Shown here piece by piece: positions 53,532 through 62,011 of a stretch of 64,000 nucleotides of DNA. Position 1 is the stretch's first letter. Each line of letters begins with the position of its first letter. The position numbers were made by a program, and so were the translations under genes. The DNA comes from Pseudochrobactrum kiredjianiae (GTDB lineage: Bacteria > Pseudomonadota > Alphaproteobacteria > Rhizobiales > Rhizobiaceae), in the NCBI RefSeq assembly GCF_030362795.1, contig NZ_JAUCBM010000016.1:1-64000 (forward strand). The letters run 5' to 3'. The notes below the pieces were generated by a model. The model had not been told where the DNA came from, ran no database searches, and worked only from the letters and a program-made list of their open reading frames with translations.

Positions 53532-54656
53532 TTAACTCAGGGCGGCAGTCAGTAATAGCACGCCGGTGAGAATGATAAACAATGCGGCGGCGACCTCGAT
53601 CGCCGTTTGCAGGCGCGTTGACATCAGCGGGTTTTTGACCAGTCGCAAAGCGGTGTTCTTAGCAGTCACAGCCAAAGTTGCCAGTGCAGCCACAGTGATA
53701 AATGTGCCGATTGCCATGGCAAATGTGGAAAGAATGCCGCCGAGCATCAGGCCGTTGAGCATCGAGAATGTCAGAACAATAATGGCGCCGGAGCAGGGGC
53801 GCACACCCACAGCGATGATGGCTGCCCAGGCGGTTTTCCAGTTGAAATCACCACCCAGCGTGGACGGGTCTGCAAGATGGCTGTGGCCGCAAGCGGTGCA
53901 ATTGGCGCCGCTGCCGGAAAACTCATGATCGAAAGTCGCTGATTTGGCATTGGCAGGCTGATATTTGAGCCGCATGGATGTGTTGAGCGCGGTCGGTTTT
54001 TGTGTTGCAGCCGCTGAAAGTGAACCTTGCCAGACAGGTGACGGTGCCGCAACCTCTGCCGGTATGACCGGCGAAGCCTGTGGTTTGGCGCGGAATTTAC
54101 GGATGAGAATATAGATACCGCAGAGGATCACCAGCACATAGCTGGCAATTTCCATGTAGCGTCCGGCTGCACCCATCGTAATGCCAATGCTACGTAATAC
54201 AAACCATGCAAGGGTTACGAGAATAATGGCAGAAATTGCCTGCAAAATGGATGAAATGAAAGACAGGAAAATGCCGCGACGCAAAGCTGTCTCATTGGCA
54301 ATCATATAGGATGAAATCACTGCTTTACCGTGACCGGGACCTGCGGCGTGTAATATGCCGTAGAGAAAGGACAGGCTGACAAGCGTCCATGCTGCCCACG
54401 GGTCTTCCCGCATGGCTTTGAGCGCTGTAGTCATCATCAGATAAAAGCGTTTTTGCTCGGCATTAATCCATAAGATCAGATGCGCAAAGGGGCCGGTGGG
54501 TTGCAGTGAGACTTCACTGGCGCCGATGCCTAAGGAAGATTGCGCCCATGTCTGCGATACGGAGACAAGCAAAAGACAGGTAAGCAGTATGGTCAGGAGC
54601 AGAGCAGAATGCCTTAACGGTGAGAGATGAAGCCTCTGCCTGTTGATGAAATTCAT
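53532..54656 (-). CDS. NicO/RcnA-type metal transporter (ZevB-like)
   Basis: A 374-residue membrane protein with a signal-like first helix, then about seven helices. The NicO signature HAAGPGHGKAVISSY (residue about 108) and the second motif GVRPCSGAIIVLTFSMLNGL near 285 are present, as is a His/Cys-bearing loop GANCTACGHSHLAD near 245 that could bind metal. Members export or import nickel, cobalt or zinc. Pairing with the DUF1007 protein recalls the ZevA/ZevB zinc importer of Haemophilus, while RcnA is an exporter; direction and metal cannot be decided here. It is separated from the DUF1007 gene by 73 bases. Confidence 0.88.
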   Translation of the reverse strand: MNFINRQRLHLSPLRHSALLLTILLTCLLLVSVSQTWAQSSLGIGASEVSLQPTGPFAHLILWINAEQKRFYLMMTTALKAMREDPWAAWTLVSLSFLYGILHAAGPGHGKAVISSYMIANETALRRGIFLSFISSILQAISAIILVTLAWFVLRSIGITMGAAGRYMEIASYVLVILCGIYILIRKFRAKPQASPVIPAEVAAPSPVWQGSLSAAATQKPTALNTSMRLKYQPANAKSATFDHEFSGSGANCTACGHSHLADPSTLGGDFNWKTAWAAIIAVGVRPCSGAIIVLTFSMLNGLMLGGILSTFAMAIGTFITVAALATLAVTAKNTALRLVKNPLMSTRLQTAIEVAAALFIILTGVLLLTAALS

Positions 54657-54729
54657 ACTGCGGTACCTCTGATGATATAACGTAACGAATGCGATGTGAA
54701 CGCGACCCGATGAAATGGCCGCGCGGAGA

Positions 54730-55407
54730 TTATTTACAGGTGATTTCTATGCGGGTGGCGAAGAATTTGGACACGTCATTGGTCATGGCCGCGGCTTCGT
54801 CAAAAAACGCTTGTGTCAGACTATCCTGATTTTGCGCAAGCGCCTCATCAGGGTCAGGGCGCACAACCGCAGAGCTGCAACCGGCAGGCATACCTTTGAT
54901 TATCAAATCTTCATCTTTCAGATAATCAATCGCGGTGTAAAAGGTCGGATCATAGACACCGAAACTGAGTTTATGCCCCGGTTCCAGCTTCAATGGTTTG
55001 TCCGGTTTGCTTTCAAACAGCACGATCAACTGATTATCCGGCAGATCAGCAATCAGATGCTCAGGTTTTTTCATGGCAATATCTTTGCCATCCTGCGTAA
55101 CTGTCTGAAAATATTTATACTCGGCAATTGATGTGTCGATGGTTGTGCTGAGTTCATTGAGCTCTGCTGCATCGAGTTTCAATGTGCCTTTCTTGTCAAA
55201 TTCTAACAAAACAGTCGATGAAAACAGATCATCAAAACGCCAGACATGCGCCAGTTTCTCAATCGTGCGTTCCGGTGAGATGGTGATCTCTAAACGGGCT
55301 TCAGCAAAAACATGCGGATGTGCTGCAGCTGGCGCAGCGCTAAGCCCTGCAAGGATGCAGGTTAGTCCGGCTACATTCAGAAAACGCTTGTTGTTACTGT
55401 TCGTCAT
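54730..55407 (-). CDS. DUF1007 periplasmic protein (ZevA-like)
   Basis: A 225-residue secreted protein. The signal peptide (about 1-28) ends at APAAA. The mature start HPHVFAEARLEI carries two His that may bind metal. Then LAHVWRFDDLFSSTVLLEFD and LSFGVYDPTFYTAIDYLKDED, typical DUF1007 blocks. In Haemophilus the related ZevA works with a NicO membrane protein in zinc uptake. The immediate downstream gene on the same strand is a NicO protein, which supports a metal-transport role. No ribosome binding site stronger than GATTTTCGATTC is seen. Confidence 0.87.
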   Translation of the reverse strand: MTNSNNKRFLNVAGLTCILAGLSAAPAAAHPHVFAEARLEITISPERTIEKLAHVWRFDDLFSSTVLLEFDKKGTLKLDAAELNELSTTIDTSIAEYKYFQTVTQDGKDIAMKKPEHLIADLPDNQLIVLFESKPDKPLKLEPGHKLSFGVYDPTFYTAIDYLKDEDLIIKGMPAGCSSAVVRPDPDEALAQNQDSLTQAFFDEAAAMTNDVSKFFATRIEITCK

Positions 55408-55469
55408 GAATCGAAAATCTTTTAATGCGCAAAGCGGTAAATTGAGTGAGTAGTGAGGCGAAACTACGG

Positions 55470-55575
55470 CTAGAGCATAATTCCTTAAACTTGGATCAGT
55501 TTAAGGTGAAATTATGCTCTCATTTTAAAGTGTTAGAGCGAGTTTTGTGCGCCAAGTATGGCACACGGCGCTCTA
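55470..55575. repeat. Two-hairpin intergenic repeat, full copy (reverse orientation)
   Basis: Hairpin A: TAGAGCATAATT...AATTATGCTCT with CCTTAAACT/AGTTTAAGG inside. The link is CATTTTAAAGTG. Hairpin B: TTAGAGCG...CGCTCTAG enclosing TGTGC/GCACA. Nearly identical in plan to 18513-18619. Confidence 0.92.
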
Positions 55576-55667
55576 GTGGATTGAATTTGACATTTGAACC
55601 CCGACCGACATCAATGTTGTTTCAAACGTCAAATTTAAAAATCAACTCGTTTACTGGCCGTTGTGTT

Positions 55668-56588
55668 TTATTGCTCTCCGCCGGTCAGTTCTTTGCAGGG
55701 ATTATCTTTGAACCACTTGGCAAGATAATCGACCAGCAGGCGCACTTTGGCTGGCAGATAGGTACGGTGCGGATAAACGGCGTAAATGCCGCCGTCATTG
55801 AGCATGAAATCCTGAAGCATTGGTACAAGCGTGCCTTTGGCCAGCTCATGATCGGCCACAAAACGTGGCAATACGCTGAACCCTAAGCCTTTGACTGTCG
55901 CCGCCATCGTGGTGAGCGGGCTGTTCACTTCTAAAGGGCCGCGAATGGCGACGGTCATCATCGAGCCGTCCTGATTGCGGAACTGCCAGTTGTTGCGCGA
56001 GCGGCTGTTGGTATCGACAATGCAGGGCATGTCACGCAACTGCTCCGGTGTTTCCGGCAGGCCAAGGCGTGCAATCAGATCCGGCGAGGCGCAGACAACG
56101 GTGTGAAATGCAGTCAGCCTTTTGGCAATCAGCGATGAATCCTGCAAACGGGTAATACGGATAGCAAGGTCAAAGCCTTCTTCAACCAAATCCACAAAGC
56201 GGTCATCGAGATGAATGTCGAGGGAGATTTCAGGATGATCGGCACAAAAATCAATCAGCGACATGCCCAGTGAGGCGTCAGCGAAGCTGCGCGGGGCGGT
56301 GAGTTTGATCTTACCGCGCACATCGCCGCTGCTTTCAGAGATGGAATCTTGCAAATCGTCGAGTTCGCGCAGGATTTCCGTCGCACGGTGATAGTAGGTA
56401 TGGCCGCTCTCTGTGAGTGAGAATTGTCGTGTTGTGCGGTTCAGCAAACGCACGCCCAGATCATCTTCCAGCTCACGGACATATTTGGAGAGAAGCGCTT
56501 TTGAACGGCCGATTTTACGTGCTGCTGCGGAGAAACCTTCGGCTTCAACCACATCAATAAAAGCACGCATCCGTGTCAGTGTGTCCAT
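55668..56588 (-). CDS. LysR-family transcriptional regulator
   Basis: A 306-residue regulator. The winged helix-turn-helix is at residues 3-60 (FIDVVEAEGFSAAARKIGRS, then LLSKYVRELEDDLGVRLLNR). The co-inducer domain is at about 90-295, starting GKIKLTAPRSFADASLGM. It resembles the CrgA/DsdC-like group of LysR proteins that act on adjacent or divergent genes. The divergent neighbour is the ornithine decarboxylase locus more than 700 bases away, so the target is not clear. The ATG at 56588 is preceded by GGGAAGAG. Confidence 0.92.
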   Translation of the reverse strand: MDTLTRMRAFIDVVEAEGFSAAARKIGRSKALLSKYVRELEDDLGVRLLNRTTRQFSLTESGHTYYHRATEILRELDDLQDSISESSGDVRGKIKLTAPRSFADASLGMSLIDFCADHPEISLDIHLDDRFVDLVEEGFDLAIRITRLQDSSLIAKRLTAFHTVVCASPDLIARLGLPETPEQLRDMPCIVDTNSRSRNNWQFRNQDGSMMTVAIRGPLEVNSPLTTMAATVKGLGFSVLPRFVADHELAKGTLVPMLQDFMLNDGGIYAVYPHRTYLPAKVRLLVDYLAKWFKDNPCKELTGGEQ

Positions 56589-56792
56589 GAACTCTTCCCT
56601 TCAGATCGGCGACGAAATTGCACCATATATCGCGATCCTGAATATTCAAAATGTCTCAGAAATTTCAAAGTGATTCGTCATACTAAAGTTCTGTGACCGT
56701 GATTTTAATGATCTTCATAAAGCACTGCGCCGTATTTTGAATAAAGAAGTGATTTATTAACCAAAAAAAATCAAATCAGCTCAAATTTGTCA

Positions 56793-56821
56793 TTGTGTGG
56801 ACACATAAATCATCTTATATC
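56793..56821 (+). promoter_or_regulatory. Possible promoter of the speF leader
   Basis: TTGTGT (56793-56798), 17-base spacer, TATATC (56816-56821). The predicted transcript start near 56828 matches the beginning of the conserved leader. Confidence 0.4.
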
Positions 56822-57117
56822 GCCCTTGCCCAAAGTCGCACGTGCCTGTGGGTGTCCGCCGGTATTCTTAATGGAGAATGACCCGGTACGGTAACCTGGA
56901 CCTAACCGCTCCAGTCGATCTGATGGCCAACCACGGATCGAGGACATCTTGAAGCAACGACGGTGCGGGCCTTTCTGCTGTCTTCCGGCTCTCCACAGGT
57001 CGGAAACTCAAAGAGGCACACCCTCATTGCCCTAAGTGCGGAACCGGGATTTCCCATTCCAAGCCAAGGCAGACAAAGCGGAGAAACGCTAAATTCAGGG
57101 CGTTGATCCATCTGCAT

Positions 57118-57255
57118 ATGTATTTGTTCCGTGTTTCCCGCATCTCCAAAGGCTGGCTACGCGCGAGGCTGATTCATATTTGCCGTAAGGCACTTTGTCC
57201 CTCTGATGACTTTATGTTGCGTGAAAGCGCAGGTATTTGCTCATCAGTCCTTTGA
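57118..57255 (+). CDS. Candidate 45-residue leader peptide within the speF leader
   Basis: Short frame beginning MYLFRVSRISKGWLRARL, rich in Arg/Lys, ending AGICSSVL with TGA at 57253-57255, 43 bases before the attenuator-like hairpin. No strong ribosome binding site is seen before the ATG. The frame stays open upstream to 56953 without an ATG, so this could be chance. Enterobacterial speF is controlled by an ornithine-sensing peptide, SpeFL, which makes a translated leader plausible but the sequences do not look alike. Confidence 0.35.
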   Translation: MYLFRVSRISKGWLRARLIHICRKALCPSDDFMLRESAGICSSVL

Positions 57256-57297
57256 AACCATGCTCAACCTTGTGCTCATCGCACGAGGGCAGGCTTT

Positions 57298-57330
57298 CGC
57301 ATCGCAAATGATATGAAGATGCGGCTTTTT
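57298..57330 (+). terminator. Attenuator-like hairpin before the decarboxylase gene
   Basis: CGCATC (57298-57303) pairs with GATGCG (57318-57323), loop 14, then GCTTTTTC. It lies 30 bases before the decarboxylase ATG. A 6-bp stem is weak, so termination would depend on conditions. Confidence 0.45.
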
Positions 57331-57360
57331 CACTGCTTAAATGCAGTTCAGGAGATCAGG

Positions 57361-58491
57361 ATGGCTACTCAGCGCATTATCGACTTTCTTGCCACCCGAC
57401 GTCCGGAAGGCCCTTGCCTTGTCGTTGACCTCGACGTTGTGCGTGAAAACTATGAACATTTTGAAAAGGCTTTGCCTGCCTCGCGCATTTTCTATGCTGT
57501 AAAGGCAAATCCTGCACCGCAGATTCTGTCGCTGCTCGCCTCCATGGGCTCGAACTTCGACACAGCATCCGTTGCAGAAATTGAAATGGCATTGAATGCC
57601 GGTGCATCTGCAGATCGCATTTCTTATGGCAACACCATTAAGAAAGAGCGCGATATTGCACGCGCCTATGAATATGGCATTCGCCTCTATGCTGTCGATT
57701 GCGTTGAAGAAGTGGAAAAGGTTGCCCGTGCGGCTCCTGGTTCCCGCGTTTTCTGCCGCATTCTTGCTGATGGTGAAGGCGCTGAATGGCCGCTATCCCG
57801 CAAATTCGGTTGCGTGCCGGAAATGGCTGTTGATGTGCTGCGTGCCGCACACAAGCTTGGTCTGGATGCCTATGGCGTTTCCTTCCATGTCGGTTCACAG
57901 CAAGTGGATCTGACTGCATGGGATCGCGCACTGGCAGACACCAAAGGCGTGTTCGACCTGCTGGCCAAAGAAGGCATCAATCTGAAGATGGTCAATATGG
58001 GCGGTGGTTTCCCGACCCGTTACCTCAAGGATATTCCGACTGCACAGGCCTATGGCGAAGCGATTTTTGACGCACTCAGCCGTCATTTCGGCAATCGTCT
58101 GCCGGAAACCATTATCGAGCCGGGTCGTGGCATGGTTGGCAATGCCGGTGTGATCAAAACCGAAGTGGTTCTGGTTTCCCGCAAAGCTGACAATGACAAC
58201 CGTTGGGTCTATCTCGATATCGGTAAGTTCGGTGGTCTTGCTGAAACTATGGATGAAGCGATCCGTTATCAGATCGTGACACCACGTGACGGCGATGCAC
58301 TGGAACCTTGTGTTCTGGCAGGCCCGACCTGTGACAGTGCTGATGTGATGTATGAAAAGACACCTTATCCGCTGCCGGTCTCGCTGACCATTGGCGATGA
58401 AGTGCTGATCGAAGGCACAGGCGCCTACACAACAACCTATTCGGCTGTTGCTTTTAACGGTTTTGAACCGCTGCGCTCTTATGTGATCTGA
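57361..58491 (+). CDS. odc: Ornithine/lysine decarboxylase, PLP fold type III
   Basis: A 376-residue enzyme of the alanine-racemase-fold group of amino acid decarboxylases that converts ornithine to putrescine, the entry to polyamine synthesis. PLP Lys in FYAVKANPAPQ near residue 46, HVGSQQVD near 178, MGGGFPTRY near 217, IIEPGRGMVGNAG near 253 and the dimer-interface active-site PTCDSADVMYE near 321. The family includes forms that also take lysine. ATG 57361 has AGGAG 7 bases before it; the longer frame from 57313 overlaps the leader. Regulation by polyamines through the speF leader is likely. Confidence 0.94.
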   Translation: MATQRIIDFLATRRPEGPCLVVDLDVVRENYEHFEKALPASRIFYAVKANPAPQILSLLASMGSNFDTASVAEIEMALNAGASADRISYGNTIKKERDIARAYEYGIRLYAVDCVEEVEKVARAAPGSRVFCRILADGEGAEWPLSRKFGCVPEMAVDVLRAAHKLGLDAYGVSFHVGSQQVDLTAWDRALADTKGVFDLLAKEGINLKMVNMGGGFPTRYLKDIPTAQAYGEAIFDALSRHFGNRLPETIIEPGRGMVGNAGVIKTEVVLVSRKADNDNRWVYLDIGKFGGLAETMDEAIRYQIVTPRDGDALEPCVLAGPTCDSADVMYEKTPYPLPVSLTIGDEVLIEGTGAYTTTYSAVAFNGFEPLRSYVI

Positions 58492-58498
58492 TGTAATG

Positions 58499-58566
58499 AG
58501 CGTCTCGTATGAGACGCTTATTCAGGCATATATCGAGAATGATACCGGTGAAGTGATTTCACCGGT
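58499..58566 (+). terminator. Two hairpins after the decarboxylase gene
   Basis: AGCGTCTC/GAGACGCT (58499-58506 and 58511-58518) starts seven bases after the stop codon but lacks a long T-run. A second stem ACCGGTGAA with TTCACCGGT (58544-58566) follows. Together they probably end or stabilise the transcript. Confidence 0.55.
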
Positions 58567-58644
58567 TCTGTCACATTAAATTTTTGCTTTGTGCTTATCC
58601 TCATACATATGTGTGAGGACACAATACCTCTTAACGTTTTGTTT

Positions 58645-58700
58645 TAGCGCATTATCCGATGCAAAACTGCTCCGCACTTTTGGCTCGCAAATGCTTTAAG
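58645..58700. repeat. RIME-like palindromic repeat, partial
   Basis: TTTTAGCGCATTATCCGATG, then AAAACTGCTCCGCACTTTTG, then CAAATGCTTT. The outer arms GCGCATT/AAATGC are imperfect. It matches the general plan of the RIME-like element at 35365 and ends just before the GNAT gene. Confidence 0.6.
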
Positions 58701-58710
58701 GTTCACGCTG

Positions 58711-59334
58711 ATGTCTGCTTCATCTGTTGCGGCCGGAACCACGGCTGAATTGTTAGCCGCACAAACTCATAATCTGGCTCATAATCCGGCTTCCTTTTCG
58801 ATTGCTCATGAAACGCCTGCGGATAGCAGTGCGCGTGAAGCTTTGCTCGACCGTGTCATGGGAGAGGGACGCAAACGCAAATCTTCTGAGAAGCTGCGCC
58901 GTAAACGTGTGCCTGCTTATGGAACGGCGCTTGTTGCCCGTGATGACAATGGTGCCATGATTGGTACTGTTCGTCTCTGGCATATTTCTGCCGGTAAAAG
59001 AGCGTGCGGAGAAGACGTGCCTGCTTTGTTGCTGGGGCCTTTGGCAGTTGAAGATGCCTATGCGGGTCGCGGTGTTGGCTCACGGTTAATGCGTCAGGCC
59101 ATCCGCAACGCGCAGGCACTTGGCCACAAAGCGATTTTGCTGGTAGGCGATCCTGAATATTACAACCGGTTTGGTTTTGTTGCTGCCAAAACATCTGCTC
59201 TGGCAATGCCGGGGCCGGTTGAACGTCATCGTTTTTTGGCGCTGGAGTTGGAAGAAAACTATCTGGATGGTGCATCCGGTGTGCTGTCAGCGACCGGTAA
59301 GCTGACGTCTGAACGTCTGGCGACTGCTGTTTAA
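58711..59334 (+). CDS. GNAT acetyltransferase (YhbS-like)
   Basis: A 207-residue protein. The N-terminal 35 residues are Ala/Thr/Ser-rich and atypical for GNAT. The acyl-CoA domain (about 40-185) has AMIGTVRLWHI, then ALLLGPLAVEDAYAGRGVGS with the CoA pyrophosphate loop near 118, and ILLVGDPEYYNRFGFVAAKT, a YhbS/PhnO-like ending. The substrate is unknown. An N-acetyltransferase beside ornithine decarboxylase could act on polyamines, but that is only suggested by position. AAGG lies 9 bases before the ATG. Confidence 0.87.
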   Translation: MSASSVAAGTTAELLAAQTHNLAHNPASFSIAHETPADSSAREALLDRVMGEGRKRKSSEKLRRKRVPAYGTALVARDDNGAMIGTVRLWHISAGKRACGEDVPALLLGPLAVEDAYAGRGVGSRLMRQAIRNAQALGHKAILLVGDPEYYNRFGFVAAKTSALAMPGPVERHRFLALELEENYLDGASGVLSATGKLTSERLATAV

Positions 59335-59477
59335 ATTTACTATTTTTGAAAATATCACGGTTTCAGCTGTCCGCTTTATGCTTTCAGTTGAAACCGCTTT
59401 TGAATAACATACCTATATAGAACGAGCGTTTTTGATCCGGCTTTTGTCCGGAATGGTTCATATTTAGGGAAAACAGC

Positions 59478-60896
59478 ATGCAACTGGCGGATATCGGACT
59501 GATCGGGCTTGGCGTTATGGGTTCCAATCTGGCACTCAATATTGCTGAAAAAGGGTATCGGGTTGCCGTTTATGACCGTGAGGCAGAGGTGCTGGAGAAA
59601 TTCCACGCCAATGCCGGTGTGCTGCAGGATCGGATTATCCCCTGCGCCAGCATGGAGCTGCTGAGCCAGAATATTGCTAAGCCGCGTCCGATTATTATGC
59701 TGATTAAGGCAGGCAGTCCGGTCGATACGGAAATGGCCAAACTCAAGACCTTTCTTGAGAAGGGCGATATAATCATCGATTCCGGCAACTCCGATTACCG
59801 CGATACAATCCGCCGCTTGAACACCCTTGGTGAAAATGATCCGACATTTGTCGGTATGGGGATTTCCGGTGGTGCGGAAGGTGCGCGGAACGGCCCGTCA
59901 ATGATGGTTGGTGGTACAGCAGAAGCCTATGCACGAATCGAGCCGATATTGGATGCGGTAGCTGCCCGTTATAAAGGTGAGCCATGCAGTGCCCGTATGG
60001 GACCAGACGGTGCGGGGCATTTTGTCAAAACCATCCATAACGGCATTGAATATGCCGATATGCAGATGATCGCGGAAATATACGGCATTCTGCATGATGC
60101 CTGCGGATTGAAAGCTGAAGAAATCGCCCCGATTTTTGCGAAATGGAATGAAGGGCCGTTGAATTCTTACCTCATTGAAATTACCGCGAAAGTTTTGAAA
60201 GCTGTTGATCCGGCAACGGGCAAAGCTGTGCCGGATATTATTCTGGATGCTGCAGGGCAGAAAGGCACCGGACGCTGGGCGGCAATTGAAAGTCAGATCC
60301 TTGGCGTTCCGGCAACAGGTCTTGAAGCGGCAGTTGCCGCACGCTCGATTTCATCTGCGATTGAGTTAAGGCAAAAACTGGCTGGAACATACGGCGATCC
60401 TGTTCAGGCAGGGGCGATTAAAGCAGATCAGGCTTTTATTGATTCACTGGAACAAGCCTTGCTTGCAGCAAAGATCGCTGCCTATGCGCAAGGTTTTGCG
60501 GTGATGGCTGCGGCTTCCAAAGAACATGAGTGGAATCTGCCGCTGGCGACCATTGCACGTATTTGGCGTGCTGGCTGTATTATCCGCTCGCAATTCCTTG
60601 ATGCAATCGGTGAGGCTTTTGCGGCAGGTGAGGTTGAGAACTTGTTGCTGGCACCAGCTTTTGTTGAGCAGATGAGCGGAGCTGCTCAGGATTTGCGTAA
60701 GATTGTTGCCATTTCTGTGACCGCAGGTGTGCCTGTCGCGGCACTGAGTTCAGCTATCAGCTATTTTGATGGCTTCAGACAGAGACGGGGTTCAGCAAAT
60801 CTCATTCAGGCGCAGCGTGATTTTTTTGGTGCGCATGGTTTCAAAAGAACCGACCAGCAAGGTGATTTCCACGGCCCTTGGGGTGATGGTCTGTAA
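59478..60896 (+). CDS. gnd: 6-phosphogluconate dehydrogenase (decarboxylating)
   Basis: A 472-residue enzyme oxidising 6-phosphogluconate to ribulose 5-phosphate and CO2 with NADP in the pentose phosphate pathway. Visible are GLGVMGSNLALNIAEKGYRV with the Rossmann Gly motif and NADP-selecting YDRE, GMGISGGAEGARNGPSMMVG, catalytic KTIHNGIEYADMQMIAE (Lys near 184, Glu near 191), GTGRWAAIES and the C-terminal QRDFFGAHGFKRTD. Length matches the long (homodimeric) form. AGGGAAA lies 6 bases before the ATG. Its product feeds nucleotide synthesis and kdsD, which uses ribulose 5-phosphate. Confidence 0.97.
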   Translation: MQLADIGLIGLGVMGSNLALNIAEKGYRVAVYDREAEVLEKFHANAGVLQDRIIPCASMELLSQNIAKPRPIIMLIKAGSPVDTEMAKLKTFLEKGDIIIDSGNSDYRDTIRRLNTLGENDPTFVGMGISGGAEGARNGPSMMVGGTAEAYARIEPILDAVAARYKGEPCSARMGPDGAGHFVKTIHNGIEYADMQMIAEIYGILHDACGLKAEEIAPIFAKWNEGPLNSYLIEITAKVLKAVDPATGKAVPDIILDAAGQKGTGRWAAIESQILGVPATGLEAAVAARSISSAIELRQKLAGTYGDPVQAGAIKADQAFIDSLEQALLAAKIAAYAQGFAVMAAASKEHEWNLPLATIARIWRAGCIIRSQFLDAIGEAFAAGEVENLLLAPAFVEQMSGAAQDLRKIVAISVTAGVPVAALSSAISYFDGFRQRRGSANLIQAQRDFFGAHGFKRTDQQGDFHGPWGDGL

Positions 60897-60913
60897 TAGA
60901 ATGGTTTAAATAA

Positions 60914-60946
60914 AAAGCCCCGAGCGTGAAGTTCGGGGCTTTGTTG
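60914..60946. terminator. Bidirectional terminator between gnd and the ABC importer operon
   Basis: AAAGCCCCGA/TCGGGGCTTT (60914-60923 and 60933-60942), loop 9. T-rich tails on both strands (GTTGTT on plus, TTATTT on minus) end both convergent units. Confidence 0.92.
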
Positions 60947-62008
60947 TTATTTGCCGAGTACCAGAAGATCCTGCGCCGAGAAATGCACAGTGATCTTGTC
61001 ACCATGCTGTGGTGGCCGCACAGTCGGATTGTTGAAGCTGTCGAATGACAGTTGGTTACCACCCAGCATTACACGGGTGCGGATAACTGAGCCTAAGAAA
61101 TGCACATCCTGCACAATGACTTCAATCTTGCTGTCGCGGGCAGGGGAGGCTTCAAGGCTAATGGCCTCCGGACGTAGAGCCAGAGTGATTGCATCGCCTT
61201 TGTTGTAAGAAGCCAATGATTGCGGTGCGGTGATGATCGCGCCGCCAAGATCAGCTTTATTCTGCTGCGGATCAGCGACCCGCGCTTCCAGCACATTCAA
61301 TGTACCAACGAAAGAAGCCACAAAACGTGATGCCGGACGATTATAAATATCAAATGGTGTGCCGATCTGATCGGCTTTACCCTCATGCATCACTACAATA
61401 CGATCAGATATCGACAATGCTTCTTCCTGATCGTGGGTAACAAATACGGTTGTGATGCCAAGCTGACGCTGAATCGCACGGATTTCTTCACGCAGCGAAA
61501 TACGGATTTTCGCATCCAATGCGGAAAGCGGTTCATCAAGCAACAAAACCTGTGGTTTTGTTGCCAGTGCACGGGCAAGGGCAACACGCTGCTGCTGACC
61601 GCCCGACATCTGATAAGGGAAGCGGTCTGCCAGATGTTCAAGGCGGATCAGTTCCAGCATTTCCTTGACGGTCGCATCAATCTCAGCTTTCGGCTTACCG
61701 GAAACACGCAGACCAAAAGCGACATTCTGCGCCACAGTCATATTCGGAAACAGCGCATAGGCCTGAAACACCATGCCGATATTGCGCTTGTTCGGTTTGA
61801 GATCGACAACATCCTGACCGTTAATTTCGATCACACCCTGATCCGCGGCCTCGAACCCGGCAATCATGCGTAAGACGGTGGTTTTACCGCAGCCTGATGG
61901 TCCCAAAAAGGAAATGAATTCGCCTTTTTCAACGGCCAGACTGAAATCATGGACAACAGTATTAGCGCCGAAGCTTTTTTTGAGGTTTTTAATATTGAGA
62001 AAAGCCAT
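60947..62008 (-). CDS. ABC importer ATP-binding protein (PotA/FbpC type)
   Basis: A 353-residue ATPase of the polyamine/iron/phosphonate importer family. Walker A GPSGCGKT at residues 36-43, Q-loop VFQAYALFP, signature MSGGQQQRVALARAL near 134, Walker B VLLLDEPLSALD near 157 and switch His in FVTHDQEEALS near 192. The C-terminal TOBE_2 domain (about 275-350) contains ALRPEAISLEA. Substrate specificity cannot be read from this subunit. It follows two permease genes with only 3 bases between, the last gene of the operon before the shared terminator. Confidence 0.95.
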   Translation of the reverse strand: MAFLNIKNLKKSFGANTVVHDFSLAVEKGEFISFLGPSGCGKTTVLRMIAGFEAADQGVIEINGQDVVDLKPNKRNIGMVFQAYALFPNMTVAQNVAFGLRVSGKPKAEIDATVKEMLELIRLEHLADRFPYQMSGGQQQRVALARALATKPQVLLLDEPLSALDAKIRISLREEIRAIQRQLGITTVFVTHDQEEALSISDRIVVMHEGKADQIGTPFDIYNRPASRFVASFVGTLNVLEARVADPQQNKADLGGAIITAPQSLASYNKGDAITLALRPEAISLEASPARDSKIEVIVQDVHFLGSVIRTRVMLGGNQLSFDSFNNPTVRPPQHGDKITVHFSAQDLLVLGK

Positions 62009-62011
62009 GAC

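Larger units (their letters stand above)
56828..57360 (+). ncRNA. speF-type 5' leader RNA of ornithine decarboxylase
   Basis: A GC-rich, non-coding-looking 5' leader of about 500 bases directly before an ornithine/lysine decarboxylase gene. Rfam speF is a conserved alphaproteobacterial leader found in exactly this position; the block around 56826-56900 is what I recall of its start. It contains a 45-codon ORF (57118-57255). Near the 3' end lies a hairpin CGCATC/GATGCG (57298-57303 and 57318-57323) followed by GCTTTTT, which looks like an attenuator. Family assignment is from memory and position; it should be regarded as probable. Confidence 0.75.

Noticed and set aside
55446-55886. 146-codon plus-strand frame across a repeat and the LysR gene 3' end
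   Set aside because: Half of it is the repeat and half is antisense to the LysR gene; a shadow frame.
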